Source: Halobacteriales archaeon QH_10_70_21 (GTDB taxonomy: Archaea; Halobacteriota; Halobacteria; Halobacteriales; Haloarculaceae). Taken from it: a DNA stretch of 11,566 nucleotides. The notes beneath the pieces are model-generated. The model saw nothing but the letters and a program-made list of their open reading frames with translations. It had not been told where the DNA came from and did not search any database. Where the stretch lies: positions 6,417-17,982 of the forward strand of contig PXQM01000016.1 of the NCBI GenBank assembly GCA_003021325.1. Reading direction: 5' to 3'. This document shows, piece by piece, positions 1 to 7,140 of the stretch (position 1 is its first letter; every line of letters starts with the position of its first letter). A program made the position numbers and the translations under genes.

Positions 1-206
1 GGCCAGTGGCCGTCGCCGGCCTCCGGGTGCGACCCGGTGTCCCACAGCACCGTCGCCTCGGGGTGGTCGACGAGGAGGTTCCAGACGGCGAACTCCGCGT
101 ACTCGAGGTCCGGGTTGCGGTCGCTGTGGGTCGCGACGGCGGTGCCATCGAGCGCGAAGTTCAGGTCCGCGTGGATGCGGCCACGGTCCAGGAGGTGGAG
201 GTCCAT
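1..206 (-). CDS. MBL-fold hydrolase, N-acyl homoserine lactonase family (N-terminal part)
   Basis: Only the first 68 codons are inside the window; the gene continues past base 1. The product starts MDLHLLDRGRIHADLNF and contains VWNLLVDHPEATVLWDTGSHP, the opening strands typical of the AiiA/AttM-like branch of the metallo-beta-lactamase fold. The zinc-binding HxHxDH motif would lie beyond the edge, so activity cannot be judged. Family members hydrolyse lactone rings such as those of homoserine-lactone signals, but haloarchaeal members are mostly uncharacterised and the natural substrate is unknown. The ATG at 206-204 is chosen because a TATA-like CTATTAG lies centred 26 bases upstream, the spacing of a leaderless haloarchaeal mRNA. 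It lies 39 bases downstream of the LEA gene on the same strand but has its own promoter. The family call is from recognition of the N-terminus; the lactonase activity is inference. Confidence 0.75.
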   Translation of the reverse strand, partial: MDLHLLDRGRIHADLNFALDGTAVATHSDRNPDLEYAEFAVWNLLVDHPEATVLWDTGSHPEAGDGHW

Positions 207-228
207 GGGAGGGGCTGGGGACCGGACA

Positions 229-235
229 CTAATAG
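229..235 (-). promoter_or_regulatory. TATA-like box of the lactonase-family gene
   Basis: CTATTAG on the minus strand, centred about 26 bases before the ATG at 206. This is the position expected if transcription starts at or next to the start codon. It lies between the end of the LEA gene (246) and this gene, so the two need not be co-transcribed. Confidence 0.5.
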
Positions 236-245
236 AACCGACCGG

Positions 246-1992
246 TCAGTCGGCCAGCAGGTCGGTCTCGACGGTGCGGTTGCCGGAGAGGAACTCGAGT
301 TCGACCCGCTCTGTTCCCCGGTCGGTCTCGACGGTCGCGGTCGCAGTCTGTGACAGCTGGGACGTCTCACCCCCCCGGATGTGCGTCGGCCACCACGCCG
401 CCATCCGCGAGTTGTTCAACACGAGCGTGAACTCGACGGTCCGGCGCTCGCCGGGGGCGAGGGTGTGGCTCTCCGGGGCGGTCCGGTCGGCCAGCGTCAC
501 GTCGTTGATGGCGACCGTGTAGTCGACGTCGCGGATGGTGACCGACGAGAGCGGGTCCTCGTTCTCCACGTCGGCCCGGACGACGACGGTCGCCCGCTCG
601 GGCGTCGGGTCGACGTACTCGGCGCTCGTCGAGTGGACCGTGAGCAGCCGGCGGCCGCTCTCCTCGCTCTCGACCCCGCGGGTCGAGTCGTCGTTCAGAT
701 CTGCCAGGGTGTCCGTCTCGACCGTCGAGTTCCCACCACTCCGGGACGACGGAGTGTGGCTTCGTCGTCACCACATCGACCGCCCCGGAGCCCTGCGGCA
801 GGTCCGCGACCCGCTCGGTCCCCTCCGCGACGGTGACGCCCGCGATGGTCGTCCGGCGGTCGACGACGAGCGACAGCAGGTCGGCGTACGCCTCGTCGGC
901 GGGGTTCCTGACCCGAACGGTGGTCCGGACGTCCGTCTCCTCGTCGCGAACCCCGCCCCACTCGCTATCGGTGCCCTCGACGGTCGGGCTCGCGAACTCG
1001 GGGGTCGAGCCACTCTCGCCCTCGAGTGGCTGGACCGACGTTGCGCCGGACCCGAGGAAGTCGGTCTCGAAGACGGCCCGCTGCTCGTAGATGGTCAGCG
1101 GGAGCCGCTCGCGCTCGCCGTCGACCTCGGCGACGGCGTACATCTCGATGGTGAGGTTCGTCGTCTCGTCGTTTCGGAGGTGGCTCACCCACCACTGCTG
1201 CATCCGCTGGGTGTCGATGGCCGCCTCGACGTCGTACGTGGCCGACTCGCCGGGCTGGAGCGTGATGCCCTCGTCCGTCTCGCCCTGCCCGACGACGACG
1301 CCGTTCATCCGTATCTCGTAGTCGGTGCCGTCGATGGTGACTGGCCGCTCGTGGACGTTCTCGAGGTCGTTCTCGACGACGAGCGGCGTTCGTTCGGCGT
1401 CGGCCCCGCCCCAGCGGCCGGACTGGTTGCCGACGACGAGCAGGTCCGTCCCGTTCAGCGACACCCGCGAGGCGTTCTCGGTTGCCAGCGGCCCCAGGAA
1501 GTTCGTCTCTATCTCCTGGCGTTCGGGCGTGAGCGTCGGGCCGACCGGCAGGCCGGCGACCCCGACGTCGGCCCGCGTGGTCATCACCGACGACTCGTTG
1601 CCGTTGACGTGGGTCACCCACCAGGCCGGAATCTTCGAGTTGTCGAAACCCGCCGTCGTCTCGACGGTGTTGTTGCCGGGTTCGATGTCGACGCCCGTCG
1701 CCGCGCCGCTGGCGACCGCCACGTCGTTCAGGAAGACCGTGTACCGCAGGTCGACGCCGCCCGGAATCGCCGCGCCGTTGGGGTTCCTGACGGTGATGGT
1801 GGTCTCTATCGCCGCCTCCTCGTCCGTCACCGTCCCGAACTCGCTCTGGACGCCCCCCACCTGCGGCGCCTCGAAGGTGGCCGCGACGGCCGCCGACGCC
1901 AGGAGGAGCACTCCCACGACGACGGCCGCTCCGATCGCGACGTTCCGGCGGCTGAGTTCCGGATCCAGGTCCAGGTCCAGTTCCTGCTCCAC
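246..1992 (-). pseudogene. Four-domain membrane-anchored LEA type 2 (WHy-like) protein, frameshifted
   Basis: Reading starts at GTG 1992 and is convincing to residue 420, then continues in another frame from about base 734 to the TGA at 248-246. Residues 18-40 are a hydrophobic segment (signal anchor), followed by repeated LEA type 2 domains, each with a VRNP- or VEN-type strand, a Tyr-rich strand (RYTVFLNDVAVASG, DYEIRMNGVVVGQG, DYTVAINDVTLA), a conserved WW (124-125, 267-268, 419-420 and one in the second frame) and an end motif ETNFLG, ETDFLG, VETDTLAD or VETDLLAD. Domain 3 jumps directly from its WW to GNSTVETDTLAD; domain 4 has about 35 residues between these points, so roughly 107 bases appear lost, which also changes frame. 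After the break the first frame turns into Arg/Gly/Pro-rich nonsense. LEA type 2 domains are linked to desiccation and stress in plants; the archaeal role is unknown. The product is probably extracytoplasmic. The truncated first part could still be made. Confidence 0.8.
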
Positions 1993-2013
1993 GGTCGCAG
2001 GTGTCTGTCAACG

Positions 2014-2020
2014 GATATAT
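2014..2020 (-). promoter_or_regulatory. TATA-like box of the LEA type 2 gene
   Basis: ATATATC on the minus strand, 22-28 bases before the GTG at 1992. This supports that GTG as a leaderless start and shows that the promoter of the broken gene is still intact. Confidence 0.55.
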
Positions 2021-2055
2021 CGTCTCCGCCCGTATCGACGCTCGTTACGGAGTGC

Positions 2056-2062
2056 GTTTAGG
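2056..2062 (+). promoter_or_regulatory. TATA-like box of the thioredoxin-family gene
   Basis: GTTTAGG, 24-30 bases before ATG 2086. It favours that ATG over the in-frame GTG at 2062, which overlaps the box. It is back to back with the promoter of the LEA gene, so the two genes are divergent with about 93 bases between starts. Confidence 0.55.
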
Positions 2063-2085
2063 TGGCTGGGCGCACTACCGCCGGT

Positions 2086-2658
2086 ATGGTCGCGCTCGAA
2101 TCCGACCCCGACGAACTGGCCCGTGGCGACGAGGCACCCGACTTCGAGCTTCCCGGAACCGACGGCGAACACCACTCTCTCGCCGACTTCGCCGACCACG
2201 ACGCCCTGCTCGTGGTCTTCACCTGCAACCACTGCCCGTACGCCAAGGCGAAGTTCGGGACGATGAACGCCATCGCCGAGGAGTACGAGTCCGTCGCCGT
2301 CGTCGGCATCAACCCCAACGACGCCGAGGAGTACCCCGAGGACTCCTTCGAGCGGATGGTCGAGTACGTCGAGTCGGGCGAGATAGACATCACGGCGTAT
2401 CTCCGCGACGAGAGCCAGGCGGTCGCCGAGGCCTACGGCGCCGTCTGCACGCCCGACCCGTTCCTGTTCCGGAACGACGACGACGTCTTCCGGCTCGCCT
2501 ACCACGGCCGGTTCGACGACGCCCTGAACCCCGACGAGGAGCCCTCCGAGGAGCCGGGCTTCGAGATGCGGGCCGCCATCGAGGCCGTCCTCGCCGGCGA
2601 GGAGCCGACCGACGAGTTCCGGCCCTCGCGGGGCTGTTCGATCAAGTGGCGTGAGTAG
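2086..2658 (+). CDS. Thioredoxin-fold (AhpC/TSA-like) redox protein
   Basis: A 190-residue cytoplasmic protein without a signal peptide. GDEAPDFELPGTDG (14-27) is the usual N-terminal strand of peroxiredoxin-like and TlpA-like thioredoxin folds. FTCNHCPYAKAKF carries the redox pair C47-N-H-C50 at the start of the first helix. GINPNDAEEYPEDSFERM is typical of this thioredoxin family subgroup, CTPDPFLF (C121) holds the cis-Pro region, and GCSIKW at the C-terminus (C184) is another subgroup hallmark. The likely role is thiol-disulfide exchange or peroxide-related chemistry; the partner is unknown. The start is ATG 2086, where the acidic sequence begins and where the TATA box is correctly spaced; the eight codons from GTG 2062 are rich in Gly, Arg and Thr and overlap the promoter. 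It is a single gene with its own promoter. Confidence 0.88.
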   Translation: MVALESDPDELARGDEAPDFELPGTDGEHHSLADFADHDALLVVFTCNHCPYAKAKFGTMNAIAEEYESVAVVGINPNDAEEYPEDSFERMVEYVESGEIDITAYLRDESQAVAEAYGAVCTPDPFLFRNDDDVFRLAYHGRFDDALNPDEEPSEEPGFEMRAAIEAVLAGEEPTDEFRPSRGCSIKWRE

Positions 2659-2701
2659 CCGTCCGGGCGTGTGGCCGCGACGACAGCAGCGGCACGAACG
2701 C

Positions 2702-2707
2702 TTATTC
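2702..2707 (+). promoter_or_regulatory. TATA-like box left before the alcohol dehydrogenase relic
   Basis: TTATTC lies 24-29 bases before the ACG at 2731. By the leaderless rule seen across the window it marks 2731 as the former start codon, although that codon is no longer ATG or GTG. Confidence 0.45.
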
Positions 2708-2730
2708 ACCGCCGTGTGCTATCTACCCGC

Positions 2731-3176
2731 ACGCGAGCCGCACGACTCCACGCCGACGAGATGAGCGATGCGCTGCCGATAGACGACGTGCCGCGGCCGG
2801 AGGCGACCGGCGCCGACGAGGTGGTCGTCGAGGTCGAGGGCGCGGGCCGGTGTCAGACCGACAACCACGTCATCGAGGGATGTGGGCCGACTACGTGCCC
2901 CAGGAGCCGCCGCTCACGCTGGGCCACGAGAACGCCGGCACGGTCGTCGGCTACGGCGGCCACGTCCACGAGCCGTTACAGGCACTCGTCGACGGCGAAC
3001 TCGCCTACCGCGGGACGCTGGTCGGGCGGTACACGGAACTGCAGGAGCTGGTCGCGCTCGTCGAGCGCGGCGACGTCGAACTGCGGACGAGCCGCTACGA
3101 CCTCGGGGAGATAAACGCGGTCGCCGAGCGGCTCGAACACGGCGAGATCGAGGGCCGGCCGGTCATCACGCCCTGA
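2731..3176 (+). pseudogene. Zinc-dependent alcohol dehydrogenase relic
   Basis: Two ends of a medium-chain zinc alcohol dehydrogenase survive. The N-terminal part reads RAARLHADEMSDALPIDDVP, then VVVEVEGAGRCQTDNHVIEG; the Cys is the usual first catalytic zinc ligand. After one frame change it continues MWADYVPQEPPLTLGHENAGTVV, where GHE is the second zinc-site motif. It then joins directly to GYGGHVHEP and a normal C-terminus ending GRPVITP. Three lesions are visible: the first codon is ACG instead of ATG; one base is missing in the G run at 2877-2879 (the frame needs GAG GGn ATG); and the structural-zinc lobe and most of the NAD(P)-binding fold are missing at a junction near 2943-2951. About 150 residues remain of a family of about 350. 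The remnant cannot be an active enzyme. The opposite strand of its C-terminal half is overlapped by the coiled-coil gene. The family call is confident; the size of the deletion is an estimate. Confidence 0.85.
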
Positions 3177-3947
3177 CGGCGCCGCACGGAGCGGCGGCTC
3201 CTGGGGCCCCGACGCCGCGATGTAGTTGGCGGAGGTCCGTGCGAAGATGGGGCTGATCGTCGTGGTTTCGACGTAGGTGATGAGGCCGTTGGCGACGCCG
3301 CCGGCGACCAGCAGGATGCCGAGGAACGCCAGCAGCGACCCCAGGACGGCCCCGAAGGCGCCGCCGTCGGTCTCGAGGTCCTGCTGCTGGATGGCGGAGT
3401 CGACGCTCTCCTGAACCGTCGTCGAGAGCTGCTCCTCGTCGATTTCGCCGCCGCCGTCGAGCCCCTGGGTCGACGACCGGACGCTCTCGCGAACCGTCTC
3501 CGAGAGGCTCTGCTCGAGGTTCTCTATCCGGTCGCCGACGTAGTTCTGGAGGGTCTGCTCCTTCCGGTTGAGCTCGGACTTGCGGTTCTCGATGTCCCGC
3601 TCCTGCTCTTCGATTGCGGCCTCCCGCTCGTCGAGCCGCTCCTCGCGGGTCTCGATGTCGCTCTCCAGTTCCTCGACCTCCTCCCGGAGCTGGACGACCT
3701 CCTCGCGGCGCTCCAGCAGTTCGTCCTCCCGGTCGTCGACCTCGGTGGCCTCCCGCTCCAGTCGCTGCTCGCGCTCGTCGAGCTCGGCCTCCTTACGCTC
3801 GAGCCGCTGTTCCATCTCGTCGAGGCGGCGTTCCTGTTCGTCCTGAACGTCGTCCGTCGGGCCCGACTCCGGCTCGGCGTGGTCGAACGACTCGTCGTCG
3901 GTCGGTTCCGACTCCTCGGTGGGACCCCTGTCTGGGTTGTTGTTCAT
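2976..3947 (-). CDS. Acidic long coiled-coil protein with one C-terminal membrane segment
   Basis: A 323-residue ORF of unknown function. Residues 1-35 are acidic and disordered-looking. Residues 36-150 are an almost pure charged coiled coil with repeats of the type RLDEREAAIEEQERDIE and no Pro or Gly. A less charged helical stretch with VRESVRSS and VQESVDSAIQQQ follows, then a hydrophobic segment at about 198-222 (FGAVLGSLLAFLGILLVAGG) that should span the membrane, and a tail. The tail from about residue 246 changes composition (many Pro, Arg and Ala), and residues from 258 on are antisense to the alcohol dehydrogenase relic, so the original end was probably shorter and its stop codon lost. 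The body is likely real; the last ~75 residues are doubtful. It may act as a membrane-tethered spacer or scaffold, but that is only an inference from shape. The start is ATG 3947; no ideally spaced TATA box is present. Confidence 0.7.
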   Translation of the reverse strand: MNNNPDRGPTEESEPTDDESFDHAEPESGPTDDVQDEQERRLDEMEQRLERKEAELDEREQRLEREATEVDDREDELLERREEVVQLREEVEELESDIETREERLDEREAAIEEQERDIENRKSELNRKEQTLQNYVGDRIENLEQSLSETVRESVRSSTQGLDGGGEIDEEQLSTTVQESVDSAIQQQDLETDGGAFGAVLGSLLAFLGILLVAGGVANGLITYVETTTISPIFARTSANYIAASGPQEPPLRAAPSGRDDRPALDLAVFEPLGDRVYLPEVVAARPQFDVAALDERDQLLQFRVPPDQRPAVGEFAVDECL

Positions 3948-3999
3948 CGTGCTTCGGGAGTTGGATATTCGAGCGAGTGGTAAGTGCTTGTTGGTCGAC

Positions 4000-4008
4000 T
4001 TAAATTAA
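4000..4008 (-). promoter_or_regulatory. Possible TATA box of the coiled-coil gene
   Basis: TTAATTTAA on the minus strand, the most AT-rich stretch upstream of ATG 3947. Initiation about 26 bases downstream would leave a leader of roughly 30 bases. A second weaker candidate, GAATATC at 3964-3970, is too close to the ATG for a leaderless start. Confidence 0.35.
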
Positions 4009-4035
4009 CCGTTCGTCCGTCGTCAAATACCGGCT

Positions 4036-4209
4036 CTATGTTATCGACGGCGACGATCCCGGTCGCTCCTCGTCCGTCCTCTCCTCGGAGGCGTCCAGCC
4101 CGACGACGAGCTGCTGGACCTCGCGGATTTCCTTGGACTGCTCGTCGTCGACCTCGTGGCGGGGTTCGTCCAGTCGGTCGTACACCGAGTCGATGAGTTC
4201 TTTCGTCAT
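4036..4209 (-). CDS. Small acidic hypothetical protein
   Basis: A 57-residue ORF starting MTKELIDSVYDRLDEPRHEV and ending with TAG at 4038-4036. Its composition (many Asp, Glu, Val; a predicted helix over DDEQSKEIREVQQLVVGLDA) fits haloarchaeal coding DNA. An in-frame ATG at 4269 would add 20 residues that are not acidic and look like non-coding DNA, so the inner start is preferred. It lies 88 bases upstream of the coiled-coil gene on the same strand. A TTAAAAA box at 4278-4284 (minus) could drive it with a leader of about 45 bases. I do not recognise a family. It may also be a chance ORF. Confidence 0.4.
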   Translation of the reverse strand: MTKELIDSVYDRLDEPRHEVDDEQSKEIREVQQLVVGLDASEERTDEERPGSSPSIT

Positions 4210-4334
4210 CCAGGGGGCCCCGTTGGACGTCCGTACGGTGGGGGACCACCTGAGCCCAACGGGTCGCATATCCGGTGTTTTTAATCGTCTGGACCGCCGG
4301 ACTCGACCTCGGCCGCCCGCGAGCGCCGGTAGCC

Positions 4335-4341
4335 CTTTTTG
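4335..4341 (+). promoter_or_regulatory. TATA-like box of the O-methyltransferase gene
   Basis: CTTTTTG, 23-29 bases before GTG 4364. It decides that start within a long open frame that extends upstream to 4133 without a stop. Confidence 0.5.
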
Positions 4342-4363
4342 TGCCCGCTACGACGGGCCGCCC

Positions 4364-5020
4364 GTGACTGTTCCCGACGACGTCGAGACGTTCGCAGCGG
4401 CGGTCGGCCCGCAGCCGGACGAGGTGCTCCGGGAGATGGACGACCGCGCCGCCGAAACCGGCTTCCCGACGGTCGGCCCGGCCGTCGGCGGCTGGCTCCA
4501 GCAGCTGGCCGGCCTGGTCGGCGCCGAGCGCGTCTTCGAGTTCGGCTCCGGCTACGGCTACTCGGCGTACTGGTTCGCCCGCAGCCTGCCGGCCGACGGC
4601 GAGCTCGTGTTGACCGAGATCGACGAGGACGAGCTCGAGGACGCCCGCGAGTACCTGGTCCGTGGCGGCTTCGAGACGACGACCCGCTTCGAGCTGGGCG
4701 ACGCCATCGAGACCGTCGAGACCTACGACGGTCCGTTCGACGTCGTGCTGATCGACAACGAGAAGGACCGCTACGTCGAGGCCTTCGAGGCCGTCCGCGG
4801 GAAGCTCCCGGTCGGCGGCGTCGTCGTCGCCGACAACATGACGGCCGGGCCGTTCGAGTTCGAGGAGATCCACCGGCTCGTGGTCGAGGGCGGCGACGGC
4901 GGCGGCGAGATGACCCGCGGCGTCGCGGAGTACCTCGCGCACGTCGGCGCCGACGACGCCTTCGAGACGACGCTTCTGCCGCTGGGGGAAGGGCTGGCCG
5001 TCAGCCGCCGGGTCGAGTAG
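4364..5020 (+). CDS. SAM-dependent O-methyltransferase (family 3 / CCoAOMT-like)
   Basis: A 218-residue cytoplasmic protein. An N-terminal helical part is followed by motif I VFEFGSGYGYSAYWFA (from residue 57), the glycine-rich SAM-binding loop; LTEIDEDELEDAREYL gives the acidic end of strand 2 that usually holds the ribose hydroxyls. FDVVLIDNEKDRY (D131) and VVVADNM (D157, N158) match the divalent-metal residues of catechol- and caffeoyl-CoA-type O-methyltransferases. The usual family length is 210-230 residues, so it is complete. The substrate cannot be predicted. The start is GTG 4364 (TVPDDVETFA), chosen from the TATA spacing and because upstream codons are not acidic. The acyl-CoA ligase starts 57 bases after its stop, so co-transcription is possible. 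Confidence 0.85.
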   Translation: MTVPDDVETFAAAVGPQPDEVLREMDDRAAETGFPTVGPAVGGWLQQLAGLVGAERVFEFGSGYGYSAYWFARSLPADGELVLTEIDEDELEDAREYLVRGGFETTTRFELGDAIETVETYDGPFDVVLIDNEKDRYVEAFEAVRGKLPVGGVVVADNMTAGPFEFEEIHRLVVEGGDGGGEMTRGVAEYLAHVGADDAFETTLLPLGEGLAVSRRVE

Positions 5021-5077
5021 GGCTACCGGGGCAAACGGTGGCAAGAACCAAGTCACGATTCCCCGTAGATACCGGAG

Positions 5078-6772
5078 ATGCCGGGAGGAACCGACCAGAC
5101 GCTCCGACCCTTCCTGTGGCGCGCGGCGAACCTCTACCCCGACACGGAGATCGTCTCCCGCACCCACGAGGGGATGGAGCGGTACACGTACGGGGAGTAC
5201 GACGACCGGACCGCACAGCTGGCCAACGCCCTCGAGGAGCACGGCATCGAGGACGGCGACCGGGTGGGCACGTTCTGCTGGAACCACCACCGGCACTTCG
5301 AGACGTACTTCGCGGTGCCGACCATCGGCGCCCAGCTGCACACAATCAACCCGCTGTTGCCGGACGAGCACATCCAGTACATCGTCGACAACGCCGAGGA
5401 CGAGCTGATATTCGTCGACGAGTCGCTGGCGCCAAAGCTGGCGAGCGCCGCCGCCGACGCCCCCGGGTTCGAGGGCGTCGACTTCGTCGTCATGTCCAGC
5501 ACCGGGACGGAGGCGCTGGACGCGACGCCGTACGAGACGTTCGTCGACGGGCACTCGACGGCGTACGACTGGCCGGTACTGGACGGCGACAAGCCGGCCG
5601 GGATGTGCTACACCTCGGGGACGACCGGCAACCCGAAGGGGGTCGAGTACACCCACGAGATGCTGTGGAGCCACACGATGGCGACGCTGACGCCACAGGG
5701 CATCCCGATGGCCGACGACGACGTCGTGATGCCCGTGGTGCCGATGTTCCACGTCAACGCCTGGGGGATGCCGTTCACGGCGACGGCGGGCGGCGCGAAA
5801 CACGTCTACCCGGGACCGTCGCCGGAGCCGGCCGACGTCGCGTCGCTCATAGAGAACGAGGGCGTCACCATCACCGCCGGCGTGCCGACCGTCTGGCTCG
5901 GCCTCATGGAGTACATGGAGGACAACGAGGTCGACCTCTCGACGCTGGAGACGGTCGTCGTCGGCGGGTCGGCCGCGCCAGAGTCGATGATACGGTGGTT
6001 CGACGACCACGACGTCGAGCTCCTCCACGCCTGGGGCATGACCGAGATGAGCCCGATCGGTTCCGTCTCCCACCTCAAGCACAGCCTCCAGGACGCCGAC
6101 TACGACACCCAGCTGGAGCACCGCGCAAAGCAGGGTTTGATGGTGCCCGGACTGGAGTTCCGCGTCATCGACGAGGACGGCGCGACGTCGGAGACGTCGC
6201 GGGCAGACGGCGAAGCCGTCGACGGCGAGGAGATAGCCTGGGACGGCGAGGAGTTCGGCGAACTGTGGGTCCGCGGCCCCTGGGTCACCCAGGAGTACTT
6301 CAAGCGGCCCGACGCAAACGAGGAGGACTTCGAGGGCGACTGGCTCAAGACGGGCGACGTCGTCACCGTCGACGAGGAGGGGTATCTCAAGATCGTCGAC
6401 CGCGCGAAGGACGTCATCAAGTCGGGCGGCGAGTGGATCTCCTCGGTCGAACTCGAGAACGCCATCATGGCCCACGACGACGTCGCGGAGGCGGCCGTCG
6501 TCGGCGTGCCCCACGACCGCTGGCAGGAGCGGCCGGTCGCGTTCGTCGTCCCCGGCGGCGGCGCCGACGAGGCGACGCTCGAGGACGAGATTATGGAGTT
6601 GCTCGCCGAGGACTACCCCAAGTGGTGGCTCCCGGACGCCGTCGAGTACATCGACGAGATTCCGAAGACCGCGACGGGGAAGTTCTCGAAGAAGGACATC
6701 CGCGAGCGGTACACCGACGAGTCGCTGGTCGAGGGACGGGTCCCGGAGGAGGCCGCCCCCGACGACGACTGA
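5078..6772 (+). CDS. AMP-forming acyl-CoA ligase (fatty acid-CoA ligase family)
   Basis: A full-length ANL-superfamily enzyme of 564 residues that activates a carboxylic acid with ATP to an acyl-adenylate and then forms the CoA thioester. Seen motifs: phosphate-binding [11 protein letters not shown] at 178-188, HAWGMTE at 317-323, DWLKTGD at 421-427 with the ribose-binding Asp, the hinge [15 protein letters not shown], and PKTATGK with catalytic Lys 535. The overall layout resembles medium/long-chain fatty acid-CoA ligases (AlkK-like). The exact chain length cannot be read from sequence. One oddity is the acidic insertion around 373-392 ([17 protein letters not shown]) before the ELWVRGPWV strand, probably a surface loop. 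ATG 5078 begins the natural [12 protein letters not shown]. The upstream 57 bases show no clear TATA box at the usual distance, so it may share the methyltransferase transcript. A hairpin terminator follows. Confidence 0.92.
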   Translation: MPGGTDQTLRPFLWRAANLYPDTEIVSRTHEGMERYTYGEYDDRTAQLANALEEHGIEDGDRVGTFCWNHHRHFETYFAVPTIGAQLHTINPLLPDEHIQYIVDNAEDELIFVDESLAPKLASAAADAPGFEGVDFVVMSSTGTEALDATPYETFVDGHSTAYDWPVLDGDKPAGMCYTSGTTGNPKGVEYTHEMLWSHTMATLTPQGIPMADDDVVMPVVPMFHVNAWGMPFTATAGGAKHVYPGPSPEPADVASLIENEGVTITAGVPTVWLGLMEYMEDNEVDLSTLETVVVGGSAAPESMIRWFDDHDVELLHAWGMTEMSPIGSVSHLKHSLQDADYDTQLEHRAKQGLMVPGLEFRVIDEDGATSETSRADGEAVDGEEIAWDGEEFGELWVRGPWVTQEYFKRPDANEEDFEGDWLKTGDVVTVDEEGYLKIVDRAKDVIKSGGEWISSVELENAIMAHDDVAEAAVVGVPHDRWQERPVAFVVPGGGADEATLEDEIMELLAEDYPKWWLPDAVEYIDEIPKTATGKFSKKDIRERYTDESLVEGRVPEEAAPDDD

Positions 6773-6778
6773 AACCGC

Positions 6779-6796
6779 AAAATGTTCCCCATTTTT
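6779..6796 (+). terminator. Hairpin plus T-run after the acyl-CoA ligase
   Basis: AAAATG and CATTTT form a 6-bp stem with a 5-base loop (ttccc) and end in five T, beginning 7 bases after the stop codon. The stem is weak, but archaeal termination relies mainly on the T-run. Confidence 0.45.
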
Positions 6797-6849
6797 CACT
6801 ACCGACCGGCAAAACGAGGCGATCTGTATTTAACGCTGGAAGAATCCGT

Positions 6850-7122
6850 TCGGAGTTCCAGGCGGCCCGGATGCTGAACCGGGAGGCGGCCGACCGCGTC
6901 GCGGCCGGCGACAACGCCGGCTTCTGGGCCGCGATGGCGAAGGGCAGGTCGACGGAGACGGCCAACGACTGTGCCGAGCGCGGCATCCAGCTGCACGGCG
7001 GCCGGTCGGTGCTGACCGAGAACCGCATCTCCCGGGTCTACCGCGACGTCCGGATTCCCGTCATCTACGAGGGAGCGAACGAAATCCAGCGGAACCTCAT
7101 CTACGGGCAGGCGGACTGGTAG
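6850..7122 (+). pseudogene. Acyl-CoA dehydrogenase, orphan C-terminal fragment
   Basis: About 90 codons ending at TAG 7122 match the C-terminal helical domain of acyl-CoA dehydrogenases: EFQAARMLNREAADRV, then ETANDCAERGIQLHGGRSVL, then RISRVYRDVRIPVIYEGANE followed by IQRNLIYGQADW. QLHGG and the YRD...IYEGANEIQR stretch are family hallmarks; the Glu of YEG is at the position of the usual catalytic base in many members. Nothing upstream resembles the N-terminal and middle domains (about 290 residues missing), and homology begins abruptly near 6850 after an AT-rich stretch with TATTTAA at 6827-6833. The fragment has no plausible own start except internal Met codons. The frame itself is undamaged, which suggests a recent truncation or rearrangement. 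It lies beside the acyl-CoA ligase, whose product such enzymes oxidise, but a functional link can no longer be shown. Confidence 0.85.
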
Positions 7123-7140
7123 CGACGTGTCGCCGCCTCT

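Noticed and set aside
720..745. Programmed ribosomal frameshifting in the LEA gene
   Set aside because: There is no slippery heptamer or downstream structure of a known type, and the domain pattern shows about 35 residues missing at the joint, which points to a deletion.
535..2061. A 508-codon plus-strand ORF opposite the LEA gene
   Set aside because: The minus strand carries clear repeated domains, an anchor and a placed promoter; the plus frame has none of these.
3568..3846. Ser/Arg repeat protein on the plus strand
   Set aside because: It is the antisense of the Glu/Arg-rich coiled coil; the serine repeats come from the complement of GAG/CTC codons.
3944..6799. A 951-codon open frame on the minus strand
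   Set aside because: It is antisense to the methyltransferase and ligase, has no domain, and its Val/Leu/Asp/Arg-rich composition is typical of antisense to haloarchaeal genes.
4339..7122. A 927-codon open frame on the plus strand across the methyltransferase, acyl-CoA ligase and acyl-CoA dehydrogenase fragment
   Set aside because: Up to about 6840 it is Arg/Gly/Pro-rich and is the out-of-frame shadow of two clear genes; only the last ~90 codons are real homology. Long shadow frames are expected at this G+C.
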